Source: Geobacillus thermoleovorans (GTDB lineage Bacteria; Bacillota; Bacilli; Bacillales; Anoxybacillaceae). From it: 64,000 bases of DNA. Position 1 is the first letter of the stretch; each line of letters begins with the position of its first letter. Location: NCBI RefSeq assembly GCF_001610955.1, contig NZ_CP014335.1, positions 2,303,001 to 2,367,000 of the forward strand, given 5' to 3'. The position numbers were made by a program, and so were the translations under genes. A model generated the notes under the pieces. It had not been told where the DNA came from and made no database searches. It saw only the letters and a list, made by a program, of their open reading frames with translations. This document shows positions 18,846-27,072 of this stretch, piece after piece.

Positions 18846-19781
18846 ATGAAATCATCAATGGAGAAACCGTTATACGGCGGCCAAGCGGTCGTTGAAGGGG
18901 TGATGTTTGCCGGCAAGACGCACTCCGTCACCGCTATTCGCCGTCATGACGGGACGATTGACTATTTTACGCTGCCTCGCCGCAGCCATCCGACGCTGGC
19001 TGCCCTGAAAAAAATCCCGTTTGTCCGCGGCATTGTCGCCATTATTGAGTCGAGCGCAAACGGGGCCAAGCATTTGCAGTTTGCCAGCGAACAATATGAG
19101 GCGTCCTCGGACGAAAAACAGGCCGCCGAAGAAAACCGCTCCAAATTCGGGCTGATTCTCGGCGCCGCCGTCATCGGCGTGCTATCGTTTTTATTCGCCA
19201 AAACCATTTTTACGCTCGTTCCGGCGCTCGCCGCCGACGCCTTTAAACCGCTCGTACCGGGGAAAATGGGGCAAATTTTGCTTGAAGGAGCCTTTAAGCT
19301 TGCTCTTTTGCTCGGCTACATTTACTTTATTTCGTTGACGCCGCTTGTTAGGCGCGTGTTCCAATACCACGGGGCGGAACATAAAGTCATCAACGCCTTT
19401 GAAGCGGGGTGGCCGCTCACTGTTGAGCACGTCCAGCGCGCCTCGCGCCTTCACTACCGATGCGGCAGCAGCTTCATTTTATTTACTGTCATGATCAGCT
19501 TGTTCCTTTATTTGTTCGTGCCGACGGATCCGCTTTGGCTGCGAATCGCAAACAGGCTCGCTTTAATTCCTGTCGTGCTTGGCGTTTCGTTTGAAGTCTT
19601 GCAGTTTACAAATAAATTGAGGGATATTCCGCTGCTAAGCTGGCTTGGCTATCCCGGGCTATGGCTGCAGCGGTTGACGACAAAAGAACCGGACGATGAC
19701 CAAGTGGAAGTGGCCATCGCCTCGTTTCAGCGGCTTCTTGATTTGGAAGCGGAAGCCGAAAGGAAACAAGCGGTGCAGTAA
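18846..19781 (+). CDS. yqhQ: DUF1385 membrane protein (YqhQ)
   Basis: Conserved integral membrane protein of 311 residues. The N-terminal signature is YGGQAVVEGVMFAGK, followed by FVRGIVAIIESSANGAKHL; about four to five membrane segments lie between residues 100 and 260, with YHGAEHKVINAFEAG between them. Function is not established. The ribosome binding site is weak, and Met5 is an alternative start. It is divergent from yqhR and followed by yqhP. Confidence 0.87.
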   Translation: MKSSMEKPLYGGQAVVEGVMFAGKTHSVTAIRRHDGTIDYFTLPRRSHPTLAALKKIPFVRGIVAIIESSANGAKHLQFASEQYEASSDEKQAAEENRSKFGLILGAAVIGVLSFLFAKTIFTLVPALAADAFKPLVPGKMGQILLEGAFKLALLLGYIYFISLTPLVRRVFQYHGAEHKVINAFEAGWPLTVEHVQRASRLHYRCGSSFILFTVMISLFLYLFVPTDPLWLRIANRLALIPVVLGVSFEVLQFTNKLRDIPLLSWLGYPGLWLQRLTTKEPDDDQVEVAIASFQRLLDLEAEAERKQAVQ

Positions 19782-19803
19782 TCGATCAAAGGGGGTGGAC
19801 TCA

Positions 19804-20160
19804 TTGCGGCGCCGGGCCATTCATCCGCTTGTCGGGCTTATGATTTTGCTTGGAACGCTTGGCATTGTCTATACCCTTTTTGCCCATCCGACGGTGCTGT
19901 TCCGCCAGCTGTTGTTTGTTGCGCTGTTTTTGGCCGCCATTTATCTCTTCTACCGGTTCGTATACCAACGCCGCACCGATCAAGATCGGTTATCGTATTT
20001 AAAGGCGGTGCGGCAGTCGAAAAAGCTCCATCCCCGCTCCGGGCGCAAACAAGCAAAGCCGGCGAAACTGAAGCGGTCGCTGAAAAAACGGACGGCCATT
20101 CCGCACTTGACCGTGATCGAGGGCAAAAAAGGCAAAAAAAAGAATCGAGCTTCGTTTTAG
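19804..20160 (+). CDS. yqhP: YqhP-like small membrane protein
   Basis: Protein of 118 residues with two membrane segments near the N-terminus (PLVGLMILLGTLGIVYTLF and LLFVALFLAAIYLFYRFVY) and a strongly basic C-terminus rich in Lys and Arg. The start is taken as TTG at 19804-19806, behind AAAGGGGGTGG; no ATG fits. It is 22 bases after yqhQ and probably co-transcribed. Function unknown. Confidence 0.8.
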   Translation: MRRRAIHPLVGLMILLGTLGIVYTLFAHPTVLFRQLLFVALFLAAIYLFYRFVYQRRTDQDRLSYLKAVRQSKKLHPRSGRKQAKPAKLKRSLKKRTAIPHLTVIEGKKGKKKNRASF

Positions 20161-20177
20161 CTTGATTCTTTTTTGTT
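20139..20177 (+). terminator. Terminator after yqhP
   Basis: An 11-bp stem (20140-20151 with 20160-20171, one G-U pair) followed by Ts. The left arm overlaps the last codons of yqhP. Confidence 0.8.
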
Positions 20178-20238
20178 TGCCTCTGCCGTTCAGCTAAAAA
20201 ATCGGCGGCAGAGGTGTGACCTATTGTCGCTTTCCCGT

Positions 20239-21120
20239 CTAGTACGCCCATTGGCGCAAAAACTGCCGCGTCCGCTCGCGTCCGTAATCGATCAGGCGCC
20301 GGCGCGCTTCCAGGTCGATGGAAAATTCCGTGGAAATAACGTTGTCCACCGGCAAAAAGACGATGTTTTTTTCATGGCGGCGCGAAATGTAGCGCGCATC
20401 ATGCGCCTCTCTCATGGCCGCAAACAGCGCCTCATACAAATCGAGCGCATTGGTGATCGTTCGTTTCGGCCGCTCCCCTGGTTTTGGGCTCAGCTGAACG
20501 CCCAGCACCGGCCGTTTTTTCTTCTTTTCTTCATCGAACAAAAACAGCGGAAAGTTGCTCAACACCCCTCCGTCGACAATGAAAGCCACACCGTTTCGCC
20601 CGCGAAGGCGGACCGGCTCAAAGAAATAAGGAATGCTGATGCTCATCCGCACTGCCTTGGCGATGGAAAACGACCCAGGGTCAATGCCGTATATGGCTAA
20701 ATCGTCCGGCAGCACGACGAGGCGTCCGTTCGTCACATCGGAAGCGACGATATACAAACTGCCGGCCGGCACATCTTGAAACGTCCGCACGCCGCGGGCG
20801 GCGAGCGCCGCCTCGAGCCACCTCTCAAACACCTTTCCTTGATACAGCCCAAGATGCCAATACAGGCGCACCCATTTCCAAAGCGAAAACGGAATCCATA
20901 GCGGCCGTTCATCCAAAAACTGCTCCAACTCCAACTCCTCAAGCAGTCGGGCGATGTCGCGGGCGCTGTAGCCTGCCGATAGCAGCGCCGAAAGCAACGC
21001 TCCCGCACTCGTGCCGGCAAGCCGCTTCCAGCGCAGACCTTTTTCCTCAATCGCTTCATACGCTCCAAGCAACGCAAACCCTTTCACCCCGCCGCCGGAA
21101 AAGACAAGATCAATGTCCAC
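20239..21120 (-). CDS. yqhO: Patatin-like phospholipase family protein (YqhO)
   Basis: Predicted acyl hydrolase with a Ser-Asp dyad, 293 residues. The oxyanion loop SGGGVKGFALLG is at residues 8-19, the nucleophile elbow GTSAG near residue 37, and the aspartate motif VDGG past residue 180. Substrate is unknown. The start is GTG at 21118-21120, nine bases after AAAGGGGGAGG; the upstream open frame has no ribosome binding site. There is no signal peptide at this start, so it is predicted to be cytoplasmic. Convergent with yqhP. Confidence 0.9.
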   Translation of the reverse strand: MDIDLVFSGGGVKGFALLGAYEAIEEKGLRWKRLAGTSAGALLSALLSAGYSARDIARLLEELELEQFLDERPLWIPFSLWKWVRLYWHLGLYQGKVFERWLEAALAARGVRTFQDVPAGSLYIVASDVTNGRLVVLPDDLAIYGIDPGSFSIAKAVRMSISIPYFFEPVRLRGRNGVAFIVDGGVLSNFPLFLFDEEKKKKRPVLGVQLSPKPGERPKRTITNALDLYEALFAAMREAHDARYISRRHEKNIVFLPVDNVISTEFSIDLEARRRLIDYGRERTRQFLRQWAY

Positions 21121-21186
21121 CGCCGCCTCCCCCTTTTTGCCGTTTATACATATGTAAGAAAAAAGGAGGACATTTAGTACGGCAAA

Positions 21187-21213
21187 CAAAAAAGAGCAAG
21201 CATCGGCTTACTC
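21187..21213 (-). terminator. Terminator of mntR
   Basis: GAGTAAGC and GCTTGCTC arms (21206-21213, 21194-21201) with a four-base loop and six Ts on the minus strand. The stem includes the mntR stop codon. Confidence 0.8.
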
Positions 21214-21633
21214 TCCTTGTTCATTGCGCTTTTGGACATCGCGCAGCGCTTCAAGGCGGCGTTCGTCCTCTTGAAAATACTGCACCAAATCGCCGATCCG
21301 GTCGATGGCGTTCCAGCTCAAATGGTGTTCAATCCCTTCCACGTCGCGGTAAATGTTTTCTTCGCTGACACCGATCAAACGGAGAAACTGCTCAAGCAGC
21401 TCATGGCGGTAGACGAGCCGCTGGCCGATTTTTCTTCCTTTTGGCGTCAAGACGAGTCCGCGGTATTTCTCATACACTAAATACTCATCTTTATCGAGCT
21501 TTTGCACCATTTTCGTCACCGAGGAGGGATGGACGGACAACGCTTCAGCGATGTCAGAGACGCGGGCATAGCCCTTTTCTTCAATCAAAATGTAAATTTG
21601 CTCAATATAATCTTCCATGCTTGGTGTCGGCAA
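21208..21633 (-). CDS. mntR: Manganese-responsive transcriptional regulator MntR
   Basis: DtxR-family regulator of manganese uptake and efflux genes, 141 residues. Winged helix: [20 protein letters not shown]. Metal-binding residues include those in MEDYIEQI near the N-terminus and EGIEHHLSW near residue 100. The start is TTG at 21631-21633, giving [10 protein letters not shown], which agrees with the family; it lies seven bases after GGGAGGGG. This ribosome binding site has 13 bases of perfect complementarity to the small RNA candidate at 44.1 kb (see findings). Confidence 0.95.
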   Translation of the reverse strand: MPTPSMEDYIEQIYILIEEKGYARVSDIAEALSVHPSSVTKMVQKLDKDEYLVYEKYRGLVLTPKGRKIGQRLVYRHELLEQFLRLIGVSEENIYRDVEGIEHHLSWNAIDRIGDLVQYFQEDERRLEALRDVQKRNEQGE

Positions 21634-21782
21634 CGTTTGTCCCCTCCCATTACATTTGTCTGCCGCAGACAAGTGCAGCGGCCGTCAGCATCTCTCATGA
21701 ACATTGCCGCTTTGCCCGCTTCGGCTAGACGCTGCCGGGCCAGTCGGCCGCCCAGGCAAACAAAAAATAGCAATCAATCCCA

Positions 21783-21914
21783 TTATACCATGAAGGGGAC
21801 ATTACGTAAAATACTGCACTTGGGCCGATGGAAAAAAGCGAGCAATACCTTTCCGAGCGGATGCGGCAACGCCTCCGGTTCGAAATACACAAGTTTGGGC
21901 ATAAACGGTTTCAT
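21783..21914 (-). pseudogene. splB: Probable truncated spore photoproduct lyase gene (N-terminal remnant)
   Basis: A 43-codon frame beginning MKPFMPKLVYFEPEALPHPLG with a good GGAGGG site upstream. The first 21 residues resemble the conserved N-terminus of SplB, the radical-SAM enzyme that repairs thymine dimers in germinating spores (B. subtilis reads FVPQLVYIEPRALEYPLG, from memory). After residue 22 the similarity stops and a stop codon follows. The radical-SAM cysteine motif and the rest of the roughly 340-residue enzyme are absent. No splA or other piece was found nearby. Confidence 0.6.
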
Positions 21915-22016
21915 TCATTTCCCTCCATGTTCTCCGTATTTGATGTTAGTATGATTCAAGGATGGAGGGAAATCGCGTGCTTCTTTTGCTTGGCATCATT
22001 TTTCATGGAAGGCTCA

Positions 22017-22208
22017 TTACCCCCAATTTGATATGTTCATCTCCCAGCGAAACCAACGACCATGCCCATCGGTTTCAGCCACGATTTGCCGATATTCTCG
22101 GCCGTCAATCATGCCATCCAGATGCAATTTCCGATCCCACATGTTGTTATACACATGGAACAAATCCCGTTGGCGGCCGATTTCGCGAAGCTGCTCAAGA
22201 TTTGCCAT
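22017..22208 (-). CDS. Small hypothetical protein, 63 aa
   Basis: Frame encoding MANLEQLREIGRQRDLFHVYNN and onward, with a composition that looks like a real protein (mixed charged and aromatic residues, three Trp). There is no clear ribosome binding site, and I do not recognise a family. It lies in a gene-poor stretch next to the splB-like remnant, on the same strand, and could itself be a relic. Confidence 0.4.
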   Translation of the reverse strand: MANLEQLREIGRQRDLFHVYNNMWDRKLHLDGMIDGREYRQIVAETDGHGRWFRWEMNISNWG

Positions 22209-22263
22209 GACAGCTCATGAACGCAATGATACAATAAAACTAAACTGAAAGGAGGGATGCAGA

Positions 22264-22662
22264 ATGTCTCACGAGCTTGTCGAATTGCTTCGCTCGGTGC
22301 TGAAAGAGGAGTTGCAGCCGATTCATGAACGCCTCGACCGACTAGAAGCCGGACAACAGCGCCTCGAAGAACGGCAACAGCGCCTCGAAGAACGGCAACA
22401 GCGCCTCGAAGAACGGCAACAACGCCTCGAAGAACGACAACAGCGCCTCGAGGAAAAGTTGGACCATTTCATCATCGAAACGCGCAGCCATTTCAAAAAA
22501 ATCGAGGACGAGCTGGCTGAGCATCGGCGTATGTTCGAGATACTGTCACATGATTGGCGTAACGCGAACATTGCGATTGAATATTTAAATCATAAGATCG
22601 GCCAGCACGATCTGGAAATGTATCAACTCAAAAAGCGGCTCGAACTCCAAGAAACAAAATAA
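22264..22662 (+). CDS. Coiled-coil protein with heptad tandem repeats
   Basis: Unrecognised protein of 132 residues with a very strong ribosome binding site (AAAGGAGGGATGCAGA). Residues about 31-65 are five copies of a seven-residue unit, QQRLEER, which is an ideal coiled-coil heptad. The flanks (MSHELVELLRSVLKEELQPI; NIAIEYLNHKIGQHDLEMYQLKKRLEL in outline) are also helical, so the whole protein is likely a long rod. No signal or membrane segment. It is convergent with the LysM-GH18 gene and stands alone. Function unknown. Confidence 0.75.
   Translation: MSHELVELLRSVLKEELQPIHERLDRLEAGQQRLEERQQRLEERQQRLEERQQRLEERQQRLEEKLDHFIIETRSHFKKIEDELAEHRRMFEILSHDWRNANIAIEYLNHKIGQHDLEMYQLKKRLELQETK
22354..22458 (+). 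repeat. 21-bp tandem repeat, five units
   Basis: Units start at 22354, 22375, 22396, 22417 and 22438. The first three are identical, the fourth differs at two positions and the fifth is diverged at its end. The period is a multiple of three, so copy number can change without breaking the frame. Confidence 0.95.
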
Positions 22663-22693
22663 AAGCGCATGCCCGATGACCGGCGCATACGCT
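22654..22693 (-). terminator. Terminator after the LysM-GH18 gene
   Basis: Nine-bp stem (22685-22693 with 22664-22672, one G-U) followed on the minus strand by TTTTATTTT. It also lies at the end of the convergent coiled-coil gene. Confidence 0.7.
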
Positions 22694-22706
22694 CTAACTG
22701 CTTAGC

Positions 22707-24119
22707 TTACCCACGCTTGCGAATGCGGAAATTGTCTTCCAACAGCACCCAGTTTTCCGGATACGGATACCCGAGCACCCAGTAGCTGATTCCGCGCAAT
22801 CCGTATTCTTTCACCAAGTCAAATTTCGCCAACGCGCTGCGGGCGTCCTCAAACCACACTTCATGTTGTCGCCCTTGTTCATCTGTATAGCGGTAAAACG
22901 GCGAAGCCGCCGCCGCATCGTATTGGATGGACGCCCCGTAGCGAATGGCGCGCTCTAGCGCCTCTTTCGGACTGAACGTTTCCGCCTCTTGCCCTTGCAC
23001 GTGCGGCAGCACCCAGTCGCGGGCATAAATTTGAAACCCCATCATGATTTTGCTACGCGGAATGGCGGTCACCGCATAATCGAGCACGCGCCGAATTTGA
23101 TTCACCGGCGAAATGGCTTGCGGCGGCCCAAACCGGTAGCCCCACTCATAGGTCATAAGGACAACAAAATCAGCGATGCGTCCGTGGGCTGGGTAGTCGT
23201 GCGCTTCGTACAGCAGCCCTTTTTGTTCAGCGCTTATTTTGGGCGCCAGAGACGTCGATAAAACATACCCTTCGGCGTGAAGCCGGTTGGCCGCCCGCTG
23301 CAAAAACTCGTTATACCGCTTGCGGTCGGACGGATAGACATTTTCAAAATCGACATTCAACGCGCGGTACCCTTTTGCTCGCATCACTTGAATGACGTTG
23401 TCAAGCAATCGCGTTTGCAGCGCAACGTCGGCCAGAATCGTCTGCGCCAGCCTCGAGCCCGGGTCTTGGTACGTAAAGTTCGTGATCGTCATCATCGGCA
23501 CGACACGGGCGGCATAAGCCGCCTGAATGAATGCTGTATCATTGATCGGATTGAGCCCACCATCGGCGCGGATCGTGTAGGCGAATGGCGCGGCATAGGT
23601 CAAATGGCGGCCGACTTCGCGCACTTGCTCCGCTCCTTTCTCCCCTTGGTCCACCGTAAATGCGTTCACCTCGATGAGCGGCTTCGCCGGCGGGATGATG
23701 AGCCGCTGTCCGGGGACGATCCGGTTCGGATCGGTAATATCGTTTACTTCGATCAGCTGCTGAACCGTCACTCCGTAGAACGAAGCGATTTGCGCCAGCG
23801 TCTCCCCGCTTCGCACCGTATGGATGCGCGCTGGGATGAACAACGTTGTCCCTGGATAAAGGAGCGACGGATTCGTGATCCGGTTCGCCTGTATAATCGC
23901 TTCGACCGCCACTCCATACTGGCGCGCAATTTGCCATAACGTTTCCCCTGTGCGGACCGTATGGTAACGATATGGAACCGGGATGACGAGCGCTTGGCCA
24001 ACGGCTAGCCGGTTCGGGTCGCTCAGTTCATTGGCGGCGACAATCCGCTCGAGTGGAACGCCGTAACGCTGAGCCAACTGCCAAAGCGTCTCCCCGCGCT
24101 TTACGACATGAACAATCAT
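22707..24119 (-). CDS. LysM-GH18 spore cortex/germination glycosidase (YaaH/SleL type)
   Basis: Protein of 470 residues with three LysM domains at about residues 2-45, 49-92 and 96-139 (each with GETLxQIA and PGxxLxIP patterns), then a family 18 glycoside hydrolase domain from about 145 to the end. The catalytic strand is YRALNVDFENV, matching the D-x-D-x-E pattern. Such proteins (SleL, YaaH, YdhD) are N-acetylglucosaminidases acting on spore cortex. No signal peptide is seen, fitting mother-cell synthesis and deposition in the coat. The start is ATG at 24117-24119 after AAAGGGGGAG. Confidence 0.9.
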   Translation of the reverse strand: MIVHVVKRGETLWQLAQRYGVPLERIVAANELSDPNRLAVGQALVIPVPYRYHTVRTGETLWQIARQYGVAVEAIIQANRITNPSLLYPGTTLFIPARIHTVRSGETLAQIASFYGVTVQQLIEVNDITDPNRIVPGQRLIIPPAKPLIEVNAFTVDQGEKGAEQVREVGRHLTYAAPFAYTIRADGGLNPINDTAFIQAAYAARVVPMMTITNFTYQDPGSRLAQTILADVALQTRLLDNVIQVMRAKGYRALNVDFENVYPSDRKRYNEFLQRAANRLHAEGYVLSTSLAPKISAEQKGLLYEAHDYPAHGRIADFVVLMTYEWGYRFGPPQAISPVNQIRRVLDYAVTAIPRSKIMMGFQIYARDWVLPHVQGQEAETFSPKEALERAIRYGASIQYDAAAASPFYRYTDEQGRQHEVWFEDARSALAKFDLVKEYGLRGISYWVLGYPYPENWVLLEDNFRIRKRG

Positions 24120-24177
24120 GACGCTCCCCCTTTCGTTCCCTCCTTTTACCACTATATTTTGGCTTTTGCCTTTTATG

Positions 24178-24213
24178 TAAAAAAAACGCCGGTTCCTCTA
24201 CGGAAACCAGCGT
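24178..24213 (-). terminator. Terminator after nrdJ
   Basis: Stem of 24202-24213 with 24186-24196, followed by eight Ts on the minus strand; it lies 30 bases after the nrdJ stop. Confidence 0.85.
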
Positions 24214-24243
24214 TTCATCCATTCAAACCCATCCGTATCGCCA

Positions 24244-26817
24244 TTACAGGCCGCACTTCAGCTGCGCGCCGCAGCTTGTGCACGTGTTGCAGCCGCCGAT
24301 CTCTTCGATCGTCCCTTCGCGGCAAATCGGGCAAATATTGCCGATTTCGGAACCGATTGTCACATCGGTGGCGCGCACATCTTGAATCGTATCAACGAGC
24401 ACGACGGGGCGTTTCGTCTCTTTTTCCTCGAGCTCCTCTGGAAGCAGTTCAAGTTGCTCTTCAATCTGATTCTCCTCAGCCTTTAACGTCAACACTTGTG
24501 CATCGCGGCTGCCGTCGACATAGACGGTTCCGCCTTTCGCACCGCAACGCCATAAACGCTCGTACACTTTTTGCACTTGCTCGACGGTGTAGCCCTTCGG
24601 CGCGTTGACCGTTTTCGACAAGCTCGAGTCGACCCAACGTTGAATGATGCACTGCACATCGGCGTGCGCTTCCGGCGGCAAGTCCATCGCCGTCACAAAC
24701 CAAGGCGGCAAGTGGTTCGGGTCGGCTTCCGGGTGTTTGTCCAAATATTCTTGGACGATGTCCGCTTTCACTTCGATAAATTTGCCCAAGCGCCCGCTCC
24801 GGTAGTACGAGAACGAGAAGTACGGCTCAAGCCCGGTTGAGACGCCGACCATCGTTCCCGTCGATCCTGTCGGCGCCACCGTCAGCAAGTGCGAGTTGCG
24901 GATGCCGTATTTCAAAATATCTTGACGAATATCTTCCGGCATCCGTTTCATGTAGCCGGTGTTGATGAACGCTTCACGCAGCTTGCGCGTCTCTTCCTCC
25001 GTTTCGCCGACAAGAAACGGGAAGCTGCCTTTTTCTTTCGCCAGCTCGATCGATGCCCGGTATGCGGTCGTGGCGATCGTGCGGAACAGCTCATCGACAA
25101 GCTGGTTTCCTTCCTCAGAGCCGTACGCTTTTTCGCAGTAAATGAGCAAGTCTGCAAGCCCCATGACGCCAAGGCCGATGCGGCGCTCGCCGAGCGCTTG
25201 TTTTTTGTTTTCCTCAAGGAAGTACGGCGTGGCGTCAATGACGTTGTCTTGCATCCGCACCCCGATTTCGACCGTGCGTTTCAGTTTTTCGTAGTCAATG
25301 ACCTTCCGTTCTTTGTCCACCATGTTCGCCAAGTTAATGGCGGCCAGATTGCACACCGAATACGGTGCCAACGGTTGTTCCCCGCACGGGTTGGTCGCAA
25401 CGACTTTTTGCCCGTACGCGCGGGCGTTCGTCATTTCGTTGGCGTTGTCGATGAAGAAAATGCCCGGCTCGGCTGAATACGTCGCGCAAATGTTGATCAG
25501 CTTCCACAGTTCGCGGGCGCGGATTTTCCGGTAGACGCGGACGCGATAGCCCATTTTCTCCCATTCGCGTACATCGCCGACTTCATGCCATTTTTCGTTG
25601 TAAATGCGCATTTCCTCTTCGGAATAGGTTTCCACGTCCGGGAAGCGGAGCGCGTATTCTTCGTCCTTTTCGACCGCTTCCATGAACTCTTTCGTCAGGC
25701 AGACGGAAATGTTCGCACCGGTCAAAAAGTCTGGGTTGTGCACCGTATATGTACCGCCGGTGCGCAGTTTTTCTTCGGCGTCTTTGATGATTTCTTCAGT
25801 GAAACCGCCGTAGTCAGGCGCGTTCTTGTATCGGACGATCGCTTCATACATCGCCCGCTCCCGCTCGGTGAGCGGCGTAAATTTCAGTTTGTCGCGCGCT
25901 GCTTTTTTGATGCCTTCGTCTTCCATATTTTCGAGCAGGTAGCGCAAAATGCGCGGGTTTTGCATTTTCGAGACGATGAATTCGATAATGTCCGGGTGCC
26001 AGTCAGCAAGCATAATCATTTGGGCGCCGCGGCGGGAGCCACCTTGCTCGACAAGGTGGGTCAGCTTCGCAATATCGTCAAGCCACGAGACCGACCCGGA
26101 CGATTTGCCGTTCACCCCGCGCGCAAGCGTATGGCGCGGCCGCAATGTCGAGCCGTTCGTCCCAACGCCGCCGCCGCGGCTCATGATTTCCATCACCTGC
26201 TTCCGATGTTCGGAAATTCCTTCGCGCGAGTCTTTCACAAACGGCATCACATAGCAGTTGAAATACGTCACTTCCTTGCCCGAACCCGCCCCGTACAACA
26301 CGCGGCCGGCCGGAACAAAATTCAAGCTTGCGAGCTCTTGATAAAACTTTTCGAACCACTCTTTCCGCTTTTCTTCTGTCTTTTCCACCGCCGCCAGCCC
26401 AGTCGCATTGCGCTTGGCGATTTGCTCATAGAAAATTTCGAGCGGCTTATCAATAATGTCGAGCGACCGAACCACAATGCCGGTCTCCGCCTCTTCCCCT
26501 TCGAGCACGTGCCGGTATTCGTCTTCAATCAACACGCGCGCCTTTTTCGCCTCCCAATCGATGTCGACGATAAACCCGAGCCCTCGTGCCGGGAATTTCG
26601 GATCCTCCTTGATCGTCAACACGACGAAATCGCCCGGTGTGAGCGTCAGCTTCTCCGTATCTTTGAATGAATACCGGTCAAGCATGACCAAACGGGATAC
26701 GCCTTTATGGGTGATGTGCATATCCGGCGTAATCGGATGCACTTGCGGAAATAGGCGGATATCCTCGTTCAGCTTGTCAATATTGATCTTCATTTTTTCG
26801 GATGACGCCACCGTCAT
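24244..26817 (-). CDS. nrdJ: Vitamin B12-dependent (class II) ribonucleotide reductase
   Basis: Adenosylcobalamin-dependent reductase making deoxyribonucleotides with or without oxygen, 857 residues. The catalytic barrel has NPCGEQPLAPYSVCNL, holding the thiyl-radical Cys and catalytic Glu, and TYFNCYVMPF, one of the redox Cys. PTGSTGTMVGVSTGLEPYF is the phosphate-binding region. The C-terminus has a Cys-rich tail (CPICREG, CNTCTSCG, KCGL) for reduction of the active site and perhaps zinc binding. The ribosome binding site is AGGAGA. Upstream is a perfect palindrome containing two NrdR boxes. No cobalamin riboswitch was recognised in the leader. Confidence 0.95.
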   Translation of the reverse strand: MTVASSEKMKINIDKLNEDIRLFPQVHPITPDMHITHKGVSRLVMLDRYSFKDTEKLTLTPGDFVVLTIKEDPKFPARGLGFIVDIDWEAKKARVLIEDEYRHVLEGEEAETGIVVRSLDIIDKPLEIFYEQIAKRNATGLAAVEKTEEKRKEWFEKFYQELASLNFVPAGRVLYGAGSGKEVTYFNCYVMPFVKDSREGISEHRKQVMEIMSRGGGVGTNGSTLRPRHTLARGVNGKSSGSVSWLDDIAKLTHLVEQGGSRRGAQMIMLADWHPDIIEFIVSKMQNPRILRYLLENMEDEGIKKAARDKLKFTPLTERERAMYEAIVRYKNAPDYGGFTEEIIKDAEEKLRTGGTYTVHNPDFLTGANISVCLTKEFMEAVEKDEEYALRFPDVETYSEEEMRIYNEKWHEVGDVREWEKMGYRVRVYRKIRARELWKLINICATYSAEPGIFFIDNANEMTNARAYGQKVVATNPCGEQPLAPYSVCNLAAINLANMVDKERKVIDYEKLKRTVEIGVRMQDNVIDATPYFLEENKKQALGERRIGLGVMGLADLLIYCEKAYGSEEGNQLVDELFRTIATTAYRASIELAKEKGSFPFLVGETEEETRKLREAFINTGYMKRMPEDIRQDILKYGIRNSHLLTVAPTGSTGTMVGVSTGLEPYFSFSYYRSGRLGKFIEVKADIVQEYLDKHPEADPNHLPPWFVTAMDLPPEAHADVQCIIQRWVDSSLSKTVNAPKGYTVEQVQKVYERLWRCGAKGGTVYVDGSRDAQVLTLKAEENQIEEQLELLPEELEEKETKRPVVLVDTIQDVRATDVTIGSEIGNICPICREGTIEEIGGCNTCTSCGAQLKCGL

Positions 26818-26904
26818 TCTCCTATCTCTCCTCTTTTATATAATCTCTCATGTTTTTGGCAAAGTTGTCCTGTCTTCTCTACCTTACCATATCAAACAGA
26901 AAAA

Positions 26905-26951
26905 AACAATATATAGTATGATTTTTTATGAAAATCATACTATATATTGTT
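26905..26951 (-). promoter_or_regulatory. NrdR-box pair in a perfect inverted repeat
   Basis: Arms 26905-26925 and 26931-26951 are exact reverse complements (21 bp) around a five-base loop. Each arm holds a match to the NrdR core CwATATATwG, at 26907-26916 and 26940-26949, with centres 33 bp apart, about three helical turns. It is 88 bases upstream of nrdJ. NrdR represses ribonucleotide reductase genes when dATP is high. Confidence 0.8.
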
Positions 26952-27072
26952 AAAGAGAACAAATGATTTCATTTTGTCAAGCAAAAAAAAAACAAAACAC
27001 GGCGAAAAGCGGAGAAAAACGGGGGAGTGCCGCTGTTTTTGCCGGAAAACGAACGATTTACCGCGTCGCTGC

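Noticed and set aside
22354..22458. CRISPR array
   Set aside because: The 21-bp units abut without spacers and encode protein heptads in frame.
25585..26670. 361-codon plus-strand frame antisense to nrdJ
   Set aside because: Shadow of a strongly coding GC-rich gene; no start signals and Arg/His/Phe-rich composition.
26818..27072. Cobalamin riboswitch upstream of nrdJ
   Set aside because: Considered because the enzyme needs B12, but the conserved B12-box region is not found; the space is AT-rich and dominated by the palindrome.
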